64,000 nucleotides of DNA. Source: Actinomyces sp. HMSC035G02. GTDB lineage: Bacteria > Actinomycetota > Actinomycetes > Actinomycetales > Actinomycetaceae. This document shows, in pieces, positions 8,348-19,236 of the stretch. Where the stretch lies: the NCBI GenBank assembly GCA_001838165.1, contig KV835898.1:24693-88692 (forward strand), read 5' to 3'. How positions within the stretch are numbered: the first letter of the stretch is position 1; each line of letters begins with the position of its first letter. The notes under the pieces are model-generated. The model saw nothing but the letters and a program-made list of their open reading frames with translations, was not told where the DNA came from and did no database searches. Both the position numbers and the translations under genes were made by a program.

Positions 8348-9829
8348 TCACTCCTGCGGAGGATTCGGGACGGAGGCGTCGCGCACGCCCTCCGCAACCG
8401 CGTCGGAGATCGTCGGGGAGACGACCTTGGCGCCCACGAGAGCCGAGAATAGCTGCTGCAGGTCCAGGCCCAGCGAATCGCCCAGGCCTGCGTTGATCTG
8501 GCTGATCGACTTCGTAATATCGCCGACCATCTGGGCGTTGTTGCCCTCGCCGTACATGGTGATCGTGTCGACCTTGGAGAGGGGCTCGGCCACGGCGCGC
8601 GCCACCTCGGGCAGCGCACGGAAGTACATCTCCAGAACGGCCGCCTGGTTCATCTTGGTCATGGCCTCGGCCTTCTTTTCGAGGCCCTCGGCCTCGGCCG
8701 TCAGCTTCGCGCCGATCGCGGAGGCCTCGGCGCGGCCTCGAGCCTCGATACCCTGAGCCTCGGCGAGCATGGCCTGCTTGTCGGCGTCCGCCTTCTTTGT
8801 GCGCTCGAAGGCCTCGGCCTCGGCCTGGCGCTGACGCGCGTACAGGGCCGCGTCGGCCTTCTTCTCGGCGGCGTAGCGGTCGGCGTCGGCCTTCGCGTTC
8901 ACCTCGGCCTGCAGGGCCTGCTTGGTGACGACGACTTCCTTCTCCTTGATGACCGCCTGCTGCTCCTGCTTGACGATGTCGGCCTGCGCGGTCTCGCGCT
9001 CGATGTCGCGGCGCTGAATCTGCGACTGGATCTCGTAGGCGGCGTCGGCCTTCGCCTTCTCGGTGTCGGCCTCGACCTTCAGGGCGGCCTGGCGCTTGGC
9101 GAGGTCCGTCTGCTTCTGGGCGATCTCAAGCTGGGAGGCGACCTGCGCGTCGTTCGCTTCCTTCTGGGCGACGGCGGTCGCCTGCGCGACCTCCTTCTGG
9201 GCGTTCGCCTTCGCGATGGCCGCGGCCTTACGGATCTGCTCGGTGTTGTCGATACCGAGGTTGTCGATGACGCCGTTCTGGTCGGTGACGTTCTGGATGT
9301 TGAACGCGACGATCTCGAGGCCCATCTCCTCCAGGTCCTGCTTCGCGTTCTCCTGGACGCGCTCGGAGAAGGCAGCGCGGTCGGTGATGATGTCGGTCAG
9401 TCGCATCTGGCCGATGATGGCGCGCAGGTGGCCCTCGAGAGTGTCACGTACCTCCTCAGAGATCTCGACGGTCGTCTTGTACAGGAAGTTACGTGTCGCC
9501 GCACGGAACAGCGTCGGGTCGTCGGTCGCGATACGGACCTTGACGGCGGCGTCGACACGCACGTTGATGTAGTCGTTCGTGGGGACGAAGTCCGTGGTCT
9601 GAGCGTCGACGGAAATCATCGAGGCGGTCATGGTGTCCACGCGCTCCAGCAGGGGGACCTTCCAGCCCGTCTTGCCGTGGAGGACGCGCTGGCCTCGGGG
9701 GCCGGAGATCACCTTAATTTCGCCCGGCGACGCGGAGACGAAGCTCGCCCACAGGAAAAGGAGGAAAAAGACAGTGGCGGCGACGGCGATTGCTGCGGTG
9801 CTGAGGAGAGGCATGATAGCTGCTTTCAC
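8348..9829 (-). CDS. Flotillin-family (SPFH domain) membrane scaffold protein
   Basis: The 493-residue protein has one N-terminal membrane segment (about 9-29), an SPFH/band-7 domain (about 34-200) and a long Ala/Glu/Lys-rich coiled coil with the repeated EA/KA pattern typical of flotillins (about 200-390). A C-terminal flotillin tail follows. Family members (FloA/FloT, YqiK) assemble in membrane microdomains and influence secretion, cell-wall synthesis and protease placement. The chosen start is the GTG at 9829, which has AAGGGGG about 11 nt upstream; an ATG five codons in has no ribosome site. It is monocistronic and divergent from the unknown gene at 10222. No NfeD partner is adjacent, although many flotillin genes have one. 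Confidence 0.92.
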   Translation of the reverse strand: MKAAIMPLLSTAAIAVAATVFFLLFLWASFVSASPGEIKVISGPRGQRVLHGKTGWKVPLLERVDTMTASMISVDAQTTDFVPTNDYINVRVDAAVKVRIATDDPTLFRAATRNFLYKTTVEISEEVRDTLEGHLRAIIGQMRLTDIITDRAAFSERVQENAKQDLEEMGLEIVAFNIQNVTDQNGVIDNLGIDNTEQIRKAAAIAKANAQKEVAQATAVAQKEANDAQVASQLEIAQKQTDLAKRQAALKVEADTEKAKADAAYEIQSQIQRRDIERETAQADIVKQEQQAVIKEKEVVVTKQALQAEVNAKADADRYAAEKKADAALYARQRQAEAEAFERTKKADADKQAMLAEAQGIEARGRAEASAIGAKLTAEAEGLEKKAEAMTKMNQAAVLEMYFRALPEVARAVAEPLSKVDTITMYGEGNNAQMVGDITKSISQINAGLGDSLGLDLQQLFSALVGAKVVSPTISDAVAEGVRDASVPNPPQE

Positions 9830-10221
9830 GTGAGGGATGCGGCCCCCTTGTCCGTAGAGCCGCGTAACGGGTCAGGATAGCAGCGTATGACGAAGGACTC
9901 AAACCTGTCGATGTGTGACGCCTCGTGCCTCCCTCGTCTCGGCCGTTCAGGGCACAATGCCTCTTGAAACCGGCTGTTTGCGCGCCGTATGATGAGGTAA
10001 CTGCGGAATGAACCGCAGCGAGGACCACCCAATGACGGGCGTCGGATACTGAAAGAATGATGTGCTGTGGACCCAGGCCGCGTGGACCGTGATGATCGTG
10101 GCAGGCGCAGCAACACAAAATCTCGTAACTGACCGCGCGGGCGAGCGAAATAGCGACCTACGCGACACAATGGAACTATAGAGTGGTGAGACGATGTCAC
10201 CACGGACAGGAAGGTAGCGAC
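9830..10221. promoter_or_regulatory. Divergent control region with a strong promoter and long leader
   Basis: There is no credible gene in these 392 bp. On the + strand TTGAAA (9964-9969) and TATGAT (9988-9993), 18 nt apart, form a good sigma-70-type promoter. A transcript from about 10000 would begin with the hairpin CTGCGG/CCGCAG (10001-10018) and run 220 nt before the next start codon. A second hairpin, GTGGTGA/TCACCAC (10183-10203), sits just before the Shine-Dalgarno AGGAAGG. The leader could be regulatory or could encode a small RNA. Confidence 0.5.
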
Positions 10222-11427
10222 ATGGCCCAGGAATGGACTCGCATTGAAGGCATGATCATCGGCCACGATCTGGATCCCAGCGTGGTCGCCGGCGAGCTGA
10301 AGGAGCGTTCGATCCTTGCCCAGCTTGAGTGGTTCCCCTCCTCGCCCCAGCTGCTTGGCCTGAACGTCGCGGTCGACAAGGAGCGCGTCGCCACTGTCCC
10401 CGCCGGCTCGACCGAGGTTGTTCCCGGCCCCACCCCCGCGGAACTGGCCGACGAGCTCGCCATTCTGTTCGACGCTGAGGTGCGCATCGGCAACGCAACC
10501 GCTGATCACCTGCCCGAGGGCGACTCCCCGCTGGGCAAGGTCTGGCCTTCCGATGAGGAGGAGGCTACCGCCGTCGAACCCACCCCGACTCGTATCGTCG
10601 AGATCGGTCGCACCCCTGCCTCGTCCGTGCCGCTCCTCGCGGCCCTTGAGGGCGTGGATCTCGGTGACCTCGAGCTCGCCGATGATCACCGCGCGCTTCT
10701 CGCTGAGCTGCCCGCTGAGAAGGAGGGGTGGAACTTTGGTGATCTGCCGCTCGTGACTCTCTCCGTGACGGACGGTGAATTCCAGGTATTCCTGGTCACC
10801 GACGATCACCTCGAGCACATCATCTCCCACAACTGGGGTATGGATGCAGCGATCGTCCCCGGCGGACACGACCGCACCTCGGAGCTGCCCGGCGAGGTCA
10901 TTGATCTCGTGGGTGACCGTCTCGATCTCCTGGAGATTGCCGAGGCCGTCCCGGGCTCCGACGCCGACGCCCTGTGGGCCTCCGTGGCCACGACCGGCGA
11001 GGAATCGGTGTGGAAGGTCGTGCGCGCCCTCGGCCTGCCCGGCTCCGTCGCCGGATTCCTCCTGGGCACCACTGACCTCGAGGACGTCGAGGGTGTCTCT
11101 GTGCACCTGGCTCGCGGTATCTCCAACGCGATTGGTCGTAGCGTCGACATCATGATGGGACAGCCGCAGTCGGTCGTGAAGCCCCTGTGGAACTCCTACG
11201 AGTCCGTGGCCGTCGAGCGCCCGTGGATCATCCACGCCGCCGTCGCCGCCGAGGCCATCGTCGGCACCGGCATGCTTGTGGCCGCGGTGCGCGCCTCGTC
11301 GCCGCGCTCGGGCTGGATGCGCTTCGCGGGCATCGTGGGCGGCCTGATGGTCGTCGACTCGATCGCCGAGCTGTCCCTGGCCAAGCACGTCTCCAAGCGC
11401 TTCGCGCGCCGCGCGGGCGAGGCGTAA
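10222..11427 (+). CDS. Unknown protein with C-terminal membrane anchor
   Basis: I do not recognise this 401-residue protein. The start is the ATG at 10222, with AGGAAGG upstream. Residues 1-320 are acidic and soluble-looking with no clear motif; the region includes a low-complexity Glu/Pro stretch near 115-130. Two hydrophobic segments follow (about 335-357 and 364-388), and the protein ends with basic residues. The first segment (about 1-85) resembles type III secretion chaperone-like or YbjN-like alpha/beta folds in pattern, but this is weak. Codon use matches its neighbours. It stands alone and is followed by a strong terminator. It may be a lineage-restricted envelope-associated protein. 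Confidence 0.75.
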   Translation: MAQEWTRIEGMIIGHDLDPSVVAGELKERSILAQLEWFPSSPQLLGLNVAVDKERVATVPAGSTEVVPGPTPAELADELAILFDAEVRIGNATADHLPEGDSPLGKVWPSDEEEATAVEPTPTRIVEIGRTPASSVPLLAALEGVDLGDLELADDHRALLAELPAEKEGWNFGDLPLVTLSVTDGEFQVFLVTDDHLEHIISHNWGMDAAIVPGGHDRTSELPGEVIDLVGDRLDLLEIAEAVPGSDADALWASVATTGEESVWKVVRALGLPGSVAGFLLGTTDLEDVEGVSVHLARGISNAIGRSVDIMMGQPQSVVKPLWNSYESVAVERPWIIHAAVAAEAIVGTGMLVAAVRASSPRSGWMRFAGIVGGLMVVDSIAELSLAKHVSKRFARRAGEA

Positions 11428-11453
11428 GGAGCCTTCCGCCGCATAAGTATGAG

Positions 11454-11488
11454 GCAGCCGGGGTCGCGTGAGCGACCCCGGCTGCTTT
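11454..11488 (+). terminator. Strong terminator after the unknown gene
   Basis: GCAGCCGGGGTCGC (11454-11467) and GCGACCCCGGCTGC (11472-11485) form a 14-bp perfect stem with a GTGA loop, followed by TTT. Confidence 0.88.
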
Positions 11489-11572
11489 GTCTGTCGACGC
11501 TGGCGCGGGCATGGGCCGCGCGCGTATTCGTAGGAAATCAGGTCGGTGGTGGCGCGGAAGCGCCCGCACTCG

Positions 11573-12316
11573 TCAGGCCTTCAGGGCCTCGGCGGGGAAG
11601 TCCTGTGGACGATCCGTGAAGATGCCGGTGACGCCCCACGAGGCCAGCTCGCGAGCCTGCTCGACGTCGTTGACGGTCCACACGTTGACCTCGAAGCCCG
11701 CGTCGCGCATCGCGCGCACGTCGGACTCGGTGAGGCCCTCAACGCCCGGGTGAATCGCTGTCGCACCCAGGGCGGCCGCGCCCTCGCGCCACTCCTCGGA
11801 GGCGCGCTCGATCAACCAGCCGAGCGCAACCGTCGGGCACGCCTCGTGGAAGGCCGCGAGGAGGTCGTGGTCGAAGGAGGAGACGATGAGTCGGGACGGA
11901 ACCTTGTCTCCGGCCAGCGTGACGGCCAGGGCCTCGATCAGGCGCTCGCGCAGGCGATCCCCGCCCGCGCAGGGCTTGATCTCCAGGTTCGCGCCCATCT
12001 GCTGGGCATGCGCGAATGCGAGGGCATCCGCGGCCTCGGGAATGCGCTCGAAGCGGTACGTGTCAGAGAACCAGCGGCCGGCGTCGAGTCGGCGGATGTC
12101 CGAGAACCCGAGCTGGTAGTACGAGCCGGACCCCGTCGTCGTGCGGTCCAGGGTGTCGTCGTGAATGACGATCAGCGAGCCGTCGCCCGTGATGTCCACG
12201 TCGAACTCGAACCAGCGCGCGCCGACCTCCATGGCCTTAGCGAACGCGGCGATCGTGTTCTCGGGAGCCAGCGAGGATGCGCCCCTGTGGGCAAAGATGC
12301 GGGGGAATTCAGACAT
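11573..12316 (-). CDS. Glycerophosphodiester phosphodiesterase (UgpQ type)
   Basis: This 247-residue cytoplasmic-type GDPD hydrolyses glycerophosphodiesters to sn-glycerol 3-phosphate and an alcohol. Metal and catalytic residues are visible: His10-Arg11 (HRG), Glu19 in PENT, Glu37 and Asp39 in FEFDVD, and His52 in VIHDDTL. LEIKP is the second metal-binding strand, and WTVND and GIFTDRP close the barrel. There is no signal peptide. The ATG at 12316 has AGGAG upstream. Its product could enter glycerol metabolism served by glpF-glpK elsewhere in the window. The DUF4032 gene upstream on the same strand ends 40 nt away, so cotranscription is likely. Confidence 0.92.
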   Translation of the reverse strand: MSEFPRIFAHRGASSLAPENTIAAFAKAMEVGARWFEFDVDITGDGSLIVIHDDTLDRTTTGSGSYYQLGFSDIRRLDAGRWFSDTYRFERIPEAADALAFAHAQQMGANLEIKPCAGGDRLRERLIEALAVTLAGDKVPSRLIVSSFDHDLLAAFHEACPTVALGWLIERASEEWREGAAALGATAIHPGVEGLTESDVRAMRDAGFEVNVWTVNDVEQARELASWGVTGIFTDRPQDFPAEALKA

Positions 12317-12356
12317 AGGTGCTCCTAACGTGAACGGGACGGGGCGTTGTGCCCCC

Positions 12357-13619
12357 TCACCATAGGTCGGGGTTCGCCTCGGCGCTGAGCATGGACGCGC
12401 GACCTGGGGCGGGCTCGATGAGGACGGCCTCGTCGCGCTTGGAGGGCAGGATCGTCTCCACGTACGAGGTCAAGGCATCGTCTCGTGATACGTCGTGGCC
12501 GGCCTGCTGGGCCATGTACCAGCGGTGCTCGAGAAACTCGTGGTAGAGCTGCGCGGGCTCCAGCTTGCCCGCCAGCTCGCGCGGAATCGCACGCACGACG
12601 GGGGCGAACACGTCGGTGAGCCACTCGTGGGCGGCCTCCTCGAGGGGAAGATCTTGGAAGCCGTTCGTTGCGCGCCACACGTCGATGTCAGCGAGGAGGC
12701 GCGCCGCCTGATGCTCGCCGACGTCCATGCCGGTCAGGCGCATGAACTTGCGGTTGTGGTGACCGGCGTCGACCACCTTGGGCTGAATGACGAGGTGCTC
12801 GCCGGAGGAATCGGTGGACATGTGTAGCTCGGCGACGTCGAAACCGAGGTCGTTGAGCCGGCGGATGCGCTCACTGACGAGGTACTGGCGCTGCTCGTTG
12901 GGAATGGATTCCTCGGCGGTGACTTCGGTCCACAGCAGGTCGTACTGGGTGCGTATGCGGTCGCCGACGTCGATCGGGTCGGCGTCTTCGGGGAAGAAAC
13001 CGCCGGCCTGGAGGTCCATGAGTTCGCCGATGATGTTCGTGCGGGCTAGGTCGACGTCGTACTCGCGCTGGCCGGGGGTGAGCTTGGGGTGTAGTTCGCC
13101 GGTTTCGGCGTCGACCAGGTAGGCGGCGAACTCGCCCGCGTCGCGGCGGAACAGCGTGTTCGACAGGGAGACGTCGCCCCAGTAGAAGCCGAGGAGGTGG
13201 AGGCGCACGAGGAGGAGGGCGAGCGCGTCGATGAGGCGGGTCGCGGTGTCCTCACGCATCGACAGGGAGAACAGCGCGCGGTAGGGGAGCGAGAACTGCA
13301 GGTGCTCGGTGATGAGGGCCGCGTTGAGCTCCTCGCCCTCGGGGCTTTCGCGTCCCGTGATAACGGCGACCGGCTGGACGGACGGGGCGTCCAGACGCTT
13401 CAGGTCGCGCAGGCGGTCGTACTCATGATGGGCGACCGTTGGACCGATCTCCTTGACCGCGAGCACGCGGCCAGACAGATTCACGAAGCGCACGATGTGG
13501 CGGGAAATGCCGCGGGGGAGTGCCGCGAGTAGGTTGGACGGCCACTCCTCGAGGGGAACATCCCACGGGAGGTCCAAAAGGGCGGGGTCGACTGCGGCCG
13601 CCGTAATGTCCAAAGCCAT
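12357..13619 (-). CDS. DUF4032 protein (kinase-like fold)
   Basis: The 420-residue protein matches the actinobacterial DUF4032 family. The N-terminal half resembles a small kinase: RVLAVKEIG supplies a Lys (about residue 56), and LHLLGFYWGDVSLSNTLFR looks like a catalytic loop with Asp and Asn at about 166-172. AAYLVDAETGEL follows where a DFG-like metal ligand would be. The C-terminal half is alpha-helical and matches DUF4032 proper. LPS-kinase or aminoglycoside-phosphotransferase-like chemistry is an inference, and no substrate is known to me. The ATG at 13619 gives the usual family start; longer readings are not supported. Confidence 0.85.
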   Translation of the reverse strand: MALDITAAAVDPALLDLPWDVPLEEWPSNLLAALPRGISRHIVRFVNLSGRVLAVKEIGPTVAHHEYDRLRDLKRLDAPSVQPVAVITGRESPEGEELNAALITEHLQFSLPYRALFSLSMREDTATRLIDALALLLVRLHLLGFYWGDVSLSNTLFRRDAGEFAAYLVDAETGELHPKLTPGQREYDVDLARTNIIGELMDLQAGGFFPEDADPIDVGDRIRTQYDLLWTEVTAEESIPNEQRQYLVSERIRRLNDLGFDVAELHMSTDSSGEHLVIQPKVVDAGHHNRKFMRLTGMDVGEHQAARLLADIDVWRATNGFQDLPLEEAAHEWLTDVFAPVVRAIPRELAGKLEPAQLYHEFLEHRWYMAQQAGHDVSRDDALTSYVETILPSKRDEAVLIEPAPGRASMLSAEANPDLW

Positions 13620-13712
13620 GAGAACGATTATCGCATCTCGAGCGCCGTGCGTATAGCCCCGACGCGGCATGTGCGCTAGTCGCGGCCAAGAACACATGTG
13701 GGCATAGCGAAA

Positions 13713-13755
13713 CCCCGGCCTCGTCCTGGAGGTACGAGTGGACGAGGCCGGGGCC
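13713..13755 (-). terminator. Terminator of the ABC ATPase gene, an inverted pair of the recurrent motif
   Basis: CCCCGGCCTCGTC (13713-13725) pairs with GACGAGGCCGGGG (13741-13753). The two arms are inverted copies of the window-wide motif, here in the opposite order from the pair at 876-920. It lies 30 nt past the stop of the minus-strand ATPase gene. Confidence 0.8.
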
Positions 13756-13783
13756 GATTATCGCTGTGCGTGAGCGCTACGCG

Positions 13784-14914
<1,131 letters not shown>

Positions 14915-15175
14915 GGAGTTTTCCTTCCCACCGGCAGGTACGTGCCGGACGATCCGTAGTGGGCTGACCGTGGAGCGTCTTCGCCCACGGAGTGCGAACG
15001 CGGATCGTTCCGCGCGCGCGACTAATAGCGAAGTTAGCACGCTCGTTCGGCAGTGTACAGTTCGGGCCACATGGTGGATTGACAGAGTCTGTTCGCCCGT
15101 TACTTTCAGGGACGAGGCCGGGGCCGCCCCGCGCGGGTGGCCGCAGATGGGGGAGGGGCCAGGTAGGCTGAGGGC

Positions 15176-17098
15176 GTGGAAGAAGGCGAGGAACTGGGCG
15201 GCTACAGGCTGATCCGTCGGCTCGGTACGGGCGGAGCGGGGACGGTCTGGCTCGCCGAAGACGGGGGCGGCACGCGTGTCGCCCTCAAAGCCATGCACCC
15301 GGCGATGGCCGCCTCGGAGGAGTCGCGCCAGCGCCTGGAACGCGAGACGCGCACCGTGAACTCCGTGCGCTCGCCCTTCGTCGCCCACATCGTCGATGCG
15401 GAAACCGAAGCCTCCCAGCCGTTCGTTGTCTCAGAGTACGTGGAGGGCCCCACGCTCGCGGAAATCCTCGTGTCCGGGCCGGTTCCTCTGCGTGGCGTCG
15501 CCGCCCTGTCCTATCACCTGGCGTCCACGATCGCGGCCGTTCATCACGCCAACATCATCCACCGCGACATTAAGCCTTCCAACATCATCTGTTCGCCGCG
15601 CGGCCCGGTCCTCATCGACTTCGGTATCGCGATGGCGACCTCCGATCAGCACCTGACCAGCACCGGCCTCGTGTCGGGGACGGCCGGATATACCGCGCCC
15701 GAACTGCTCCAGGGACACGGTGCCACGAAGGAGTCGGACTGGTGGGCGTGGTGCGCCACCCTGCTGTCCTGCGCCACCGGGCGCCCGCCGTTCGGCAAGG
15801 GCGACGTGTCCGCCACGATGCTGCGCGTCCTGGAAGGGGACCCCGACCTGGCCGGACTGCACCCCATGGTTGCAGACGCGCTCGCGGGCGGACTTGCCCC
15901 AGATCCCGACGATCGTCCGTCGCCCTCCCTGATTGTCGCCGATCTCATGAGCGCCGTCGGGTGGGCGCCCGGTGAGCTCGACTACGTGACGGTGAACTGG
16001 GCGCAGCTGCTCGACACGGGCATGCGCACGCAGATGGTGAACTCCGACCCCCAGGAGATCGCCGCGCCTCCCGAGTGGGAGGACGCCGGGCAACGCCCGG
16101 ACGCCTCCGGTGCGCGTGCCGTCTCCTATCCGCAGCATCCGCGCCGCGACGCCTCGGAATTCACAGCGGCGAACGATCACACCGACGTCGTGGACACCGC
16201 GTCGGTGGCCCAGGGGTATGGCGACTGGTCCGATGACACCGGGGAAGTCGCCTGGCACGACGATGCCACCGACGTCTGGCAGAGTGTCGACGACTCGGAT
16301 CCCACAGAGGTCATGGCCCCCTACGCTCAGCCTCAGTACCCGGGTCCGCAGGGCGCGTATGGTCCCGGTTTCGCCCCCGGCTACGGGCAACAGCCCTATC
16401 CGCAGGCCGGTGTCGCCCCGCAGCAGATGGCAACAGGTCCCCAGTGGAACCCCAACCCGGCGATGGGGGCGGGCGCCGCTTCGGCGGATGGGGCCTCGTC
16501 CACCGCGAAGGGGACGTGGATCTCCGGCGCGGCGCTGCTGGCCCTCCTGGCCTCCCTGCCCATCCTCTTCGGCCTCACCGGTTCCATGATCGTGGGGATC
16601 GCGCTCACCGCTTTCGGCCTGATCGGCGCGATGTCGCGGTGGTTGGAGCGCCGTCGGATCCTGCGAGGCGCAAAGGCCAGTGATTCGGCCGCCGTCATCG
16701 CCATGTCGCCGATCCTGCTGGTGCGCTCGATCCTATCGACCGTGCTTGGCCTCGTCGTCGGAGGCCTCGTTCCGTACGGGATCTGGGCCTTCGTGTCCTA
16801 CTCGCGCGAGGGACGCGTCCTGTGGTCATGGCCCGCCGACGTCGTCGCATCCACCGGTGTTGATCGCACGGACTACTGGCTGAGCGACCCGCGCGGCGCG
16901 ATCATCGTGTGGGCACTCGCCGCGGTGATGATGCTGACTGCCTGGCTCATGCCGTTTACCGCAGATCTGAGGGTCGGCATATCCACAACGCTGCGCGCGA
17001 TCGTGCGTCCTGCCTGGGGGCGAGGCCTCCTCGCGGTAGGCTGTGTGGGGTTCCTAGCGGGTGCGTGGTTCATTGTCACGGGTGGGCTGTCGCACTGA
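15176..17098 (+). CDS. Ser/Thr protein kinase with C-terminal multi-pass membrane domain
   Basis: In this 640-residue protein the kinase domain comes first (about 8-265). It has the glycine loop GTGGAGTV, the ATP lysine in VALKAM, the catalytic loop HRDIKPSN with Asp131, the metal-binding DFG at Asp148 and the APE-equivalent APEL. A disordered region rich in Asp, then Pro/Gly/Tyr/Gln (about 290-445), follows, and about five or six membrane segments occupy 450-640. Most actinobacterial PknB-like kinases have one membrane helix and extracellular PASTA domains; this one has neither. GTG at 15176 gives a typical N terminus, with GGTAGGCTGAGGG upstream. Substrates and signal are unknown. Confidence 0.9.
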   Translation: MEEGEELGGYRLIRRLGTGGAGTVWLAEDGGGTRVALKAMHPAMAASEESRQRLERETRTVNSVRSPFVAHIVDAETEASQPFVVSEYVEGPTLAEILVSGPVPLRGVAALSYHLASTIAAVHHANIIHRDIKPSNIICSPRGPVLIDFGIAMATSDQHLTSTGLVSGTAGYTAPELLQGHGATKESDWWAWCATLLSCATGRPPFGKGDVSATMLRVLEGDPDLAGLHPMVADALAGGLAPDPDDRPSPSLIVADLMSAVGWAPGELDYVTVNWAQLLDTGMRTQMVNSDPQEIAAPPEWEDAGQRPDASGARAVSYPQHPRRDASEFTAANDHTDVVDTASVAQGYGDWSDDTGEVAWHDDATDVWQSVDDSDPTEVMAPYAQPQYPGPQGAYGPGFAPGYGQQPYPQAGVAPQQMATGPQWNPNPAMGAGAASADGASSTAKGTWISGAALLALLASLPILFGLTGSMIVGIALTAFGLIGAMSRWLERRRILRGAKASDSAAVIAMSPILLVRSILSTVLGLVVGGLVPYGIWAFVSYSREGRVLWSWPADVVASTGVDRTDYWLSDPRGAIIVWALAAVMMLTAWLMPFTADLRVGISTTLRAIVRPAWGRGLLAVGCVGFLAGAWFIVTGGLSH

Positions 17099-17158
17099 GC
17101 GCGGCCACGCTGCGCCCGATATTCTTACAACATTCAACTACTTTCGGAAGGTGAGTCC

Positions 17159-18091
17159 ATGGCTCAGAAAAAACAGCCGGCCGTCGATCCCGTGCGCACG
17201 AAAGCCGCCCAGATGCGCCAGGCGCAGGAGCGTGCTGACCGCCGCACCCGCATCATCGTCATTTCCGCCGTCGCTGCCATCGTCCTCGCGGTCGTCGCAG
17301 CCGTCGGCGGCGTGATCTGGAAGCAGCAGGCGCAGGTCAACGCCGCCCGCAACGTCGACCCCTCCGCGATCTTTGGTGACTACGCAGACGGACGCCCGAT
17401 CATCCTCAACTCGAACGGCATTGTTAGCGAAGCGGACCCGAACCTGCCCACCCTCACCGAATACTTCGACTACTCCTGCCACGTCTGCGCCGACCTCGAC
17501 GCTATCATGGGGGAGGACCTCACCACGTGGGCCGCTGAAGGTCACTACAACATTGAGCTTCAGCCGGTCATCACCGTCGGCATGGACTATCAGAAGGCCG
17601 CAACAGGTGCCTCCCTCGTCGTCGCACAGAAGGCGCCCGACAAGTGGGTGGACTTCCACCATGCGCTGCTCGCCTACTTCCGCACGCAGTTCCAGGCCTC
17701 CAACGGCACCGTTGTGCAGAACCTTGACGCCTCCTGGAAGCAGATCAAGCAGATCGCCGCTGGAGTCGGTGTTCCCGAGGACGTCATCGCGACCTTCCCC
17801 CTCAACGCCGCAGAGAGCTACCTCCAGAGCGCTACCAACGCGTGGGGCAGCGCCAACTACAGCGGTCGCGGCGAGACCCTTGGCACCCCCGAGCTGATCA
17901 AGGACCACTCGAGCGTCATCCGACTCCCCGCGGAAGCCAGCCAGTGGCGTCAGACGGTTGCAGGAGCATTCGGTATCACCGATTCCGCGAGCCAGGGCAT
18001 CACCGATACCCCGGCCCCCGAGGCCACCGAGCCCTCCCAGAGCGGCACCGACGACGCCCAGAGCTCTGAGACGACCGACAGCTCCAACTGA
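17159..18091 (+). CDS. Membrane-anchored DsbA-like thiol oxidoreductase
   Basis: The 310-residue protein has one membrane helix (about 33-53) after a basic cytoplasmic tail. An extracytoplasmic thioredoxin-fold domain of the DsbA/Thioredoxin_4 family follows, with the active-site motif CHVC (Cys107, Cys110) in a TEYFDYSCHVC context. The cis-Pro region is near GTPELI, and the protein ends in a Ser/Thr/Glu-rich tail. It likely helps form disulfides in secreted proteins, as MdbA and related enzymes do in oral Actinomyces. The TPM proteins encoded later in this window carry conserved Cys pairs that could be clients; that is inference. It lies 60 nt after the kinase gene. Confidence 0.9.
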   Translation: MAQKKQPAVDPVRTKAAQMRQAQERADRRTRIIVISAVAAIVLAVVAAVGGVIWKQQAQVNAARNVDPSAIFGDYADGRPIILNSNGIVSEADPNLPTLTEYFDYSCHVCADLDAIMGEDLTTWAAEGHYNIELQPVITVGMDYQKAATGASLVVAQKAPDKWVDFHHALLAYFRTQFQASNGTVVQNLDASWKQIKQIAAGVGVPEDVIATFPLNAAESYLQSATNAWGSANYSGRGETLGTPELIKDHSSVIRLPAEASQWRQTVAGAFGITDSASQGITDTPAPEATEPSQSGTDDAQSSETTDSSN

Positions 18092-18101
18092 GCCTTCACA
18101 C

Positions 18102-18145
18102 ACTGTGGGGTGGGACCGCCAAGCGGCCCCACCCCACAGTCTTTT
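18102..18145 (+). terminator. Terminator after the DsbA-like gene
   Basis: ACTGTGGGGTGGG (18102-18114) pairs with CCCACCCCACAGT (18128-18140), followed by CTTTT. Confidence 0.88.
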
Positions 18146-18293
18146 ATTCCGAGTGGGCGACGCACACGTCAACCCGACTTTTTCGCCAGTCTTCCCGCCC
18201 GCCCGAGCCTGACGCCACGGTGCCCATGGCGCACAAAACCACATAGCCCGCCCGCGCGCACCAGCCCCCACCTGTGGCACACTAGTGTCCGCC

Positions 18294-18369
18294 GCCGGCT
18301 TAGCTCAGTTGGTAGAGCAGCTGTCTTGTAAACAGCAGGTCATCGGTTCGAGTCCGATAGCCGGCTCCA
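18294..18369 (+). tRNA. tRNA-Thr (anticodon TGT)
   Basis: A complete cloverleaf is visible: acceptor GCCGGCT/AGCCGGC, D-stem GCTC/GAGC, anticodon stem GCTGT/ACAGC with loop CTTGTAA (anticodon TGT), and T-arm ATCGG-TTCGAGT-CCGAT. The discriminator T is followed by an encoded CCA. It reads ACA and, by wobble, other Thr codons. Confidence 0.97.
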
Positions 18370-18439
18370 CGGAGTCCCTCACCGCGGCACCGCAGCCGCC
18401 CGTAACCGTCACCCGGTCCGGAGAGGTGACCCGGCCTCG

Positions 18440-19150
18440 TCAATGAGAAGCGCCCAGCGACCAATCCACGCCCGACGCGCCCTGCGCCTCCAACAGTTCA
18501 TTTGCGCGCGAGAACGGTTTCGACCCAAAAAACCCTCGATACGCAGAGAGCGGCGACGGATGGGCGGACGCAATGATCGGCGTGTCACCCAGGCGCGGGG
18601 TGAGCGACTGCGCGTCCTTACCCCACAGAATCGCCACGAGGGGAGCGCGCGAGCCATCCTCGCGCTTCCGGGACACCAGGGCGTCAATTGCGCACTGCGT
18701 CACTTCCTCCCAGCCCCGGCCTCGATGCGATGCGGGAGCACCCGGGCGCACCGTCAACACGCGGTTCAGCAGGCACACGCCCTGCTCGCTCCACGGCGTC
18801 AGGTCGCCCGACGTCGGAGCGGGAACGCCCATGTCCTCGCTCAGCTCGCGGAAAATGTTGATGAGTGACTTGGGCAACGCCACGCCCGGGTGCACCGAAA
18901 ACGACAGCCCCATTGCATGCTCCGGTGTCGGATACGGGTCCTGCCCGACGATGAGAACCTTCACCTTGTCGAACGGGTACGTGAAGGCGCGGAGAACGTC
19001 CGTGCCCGCAGGCAGGTAGCCGTGCCCCGCCTCGACTTCGGCGGCCAACATTGTGCCCAACTCGTGGATGCGACCCTCCACCGGAGTCAGAGCCCTAGCC
19101 CAGCCCGGATCAATCAACTCGGCCAACGGGCGCGGATTGTGTTCACTCAT
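18440..19150 (-). CDS. ung: Uracil-DNA glycosylase (family 1)
   Basis: This 236-residue enzyme removes uracil from DNA. The catalytic water-activating motif GQDPYP carries Asp71. The uracil-binding [11 protein letters not shown] segment and the DNA-intercalating loop [13 protein letters not shown] are both intact. The length is normal. A motif copy (CCCCGGCCTCG at 18714-18724) is embedded in the coding sequence. The gene converges on tRNA-Thr; a CCCGGCCTCGTC copy at 18430-18441 overlaps its end. Confidence 0.96.
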   Translation of the reverse strand: MSEHNPRPLAELIDPGWARALTPVEGRIHELGTMLAAEVEAGHGYLPAGTDVLRAFTYPFDKVKVLIVGQDPYPTPEHAMGLSFSVHPGVALPKSLINIFRELSEDMGVPAPTSGDLTPWSEQGVCLLNRVLTVRPGAPASHRGRGWEEVTQCAIDALVSRKREDGSRAPLVAILWGKDAQSLTPRLGDTPIIASAHPSPLSAYRGFFGSKPFSRANELLEAQGASGVDWSLGASH

Positions 19151-19236
19151 GGCACCAGCCTAATGCCGCACAGGCCACGCCACATTTCCCGCGCGCCACC
19201 CGCGCCCCACTCCTTCTTTTCCGATAGTCTGAACGC

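Noticed and set aside
10085..10140. Possible SRP or 6S-like RNA in the leader of the unknown gene
   Set aside because: I could not match the conserved loop sequences of either RNA; only generic hairpins are visible.
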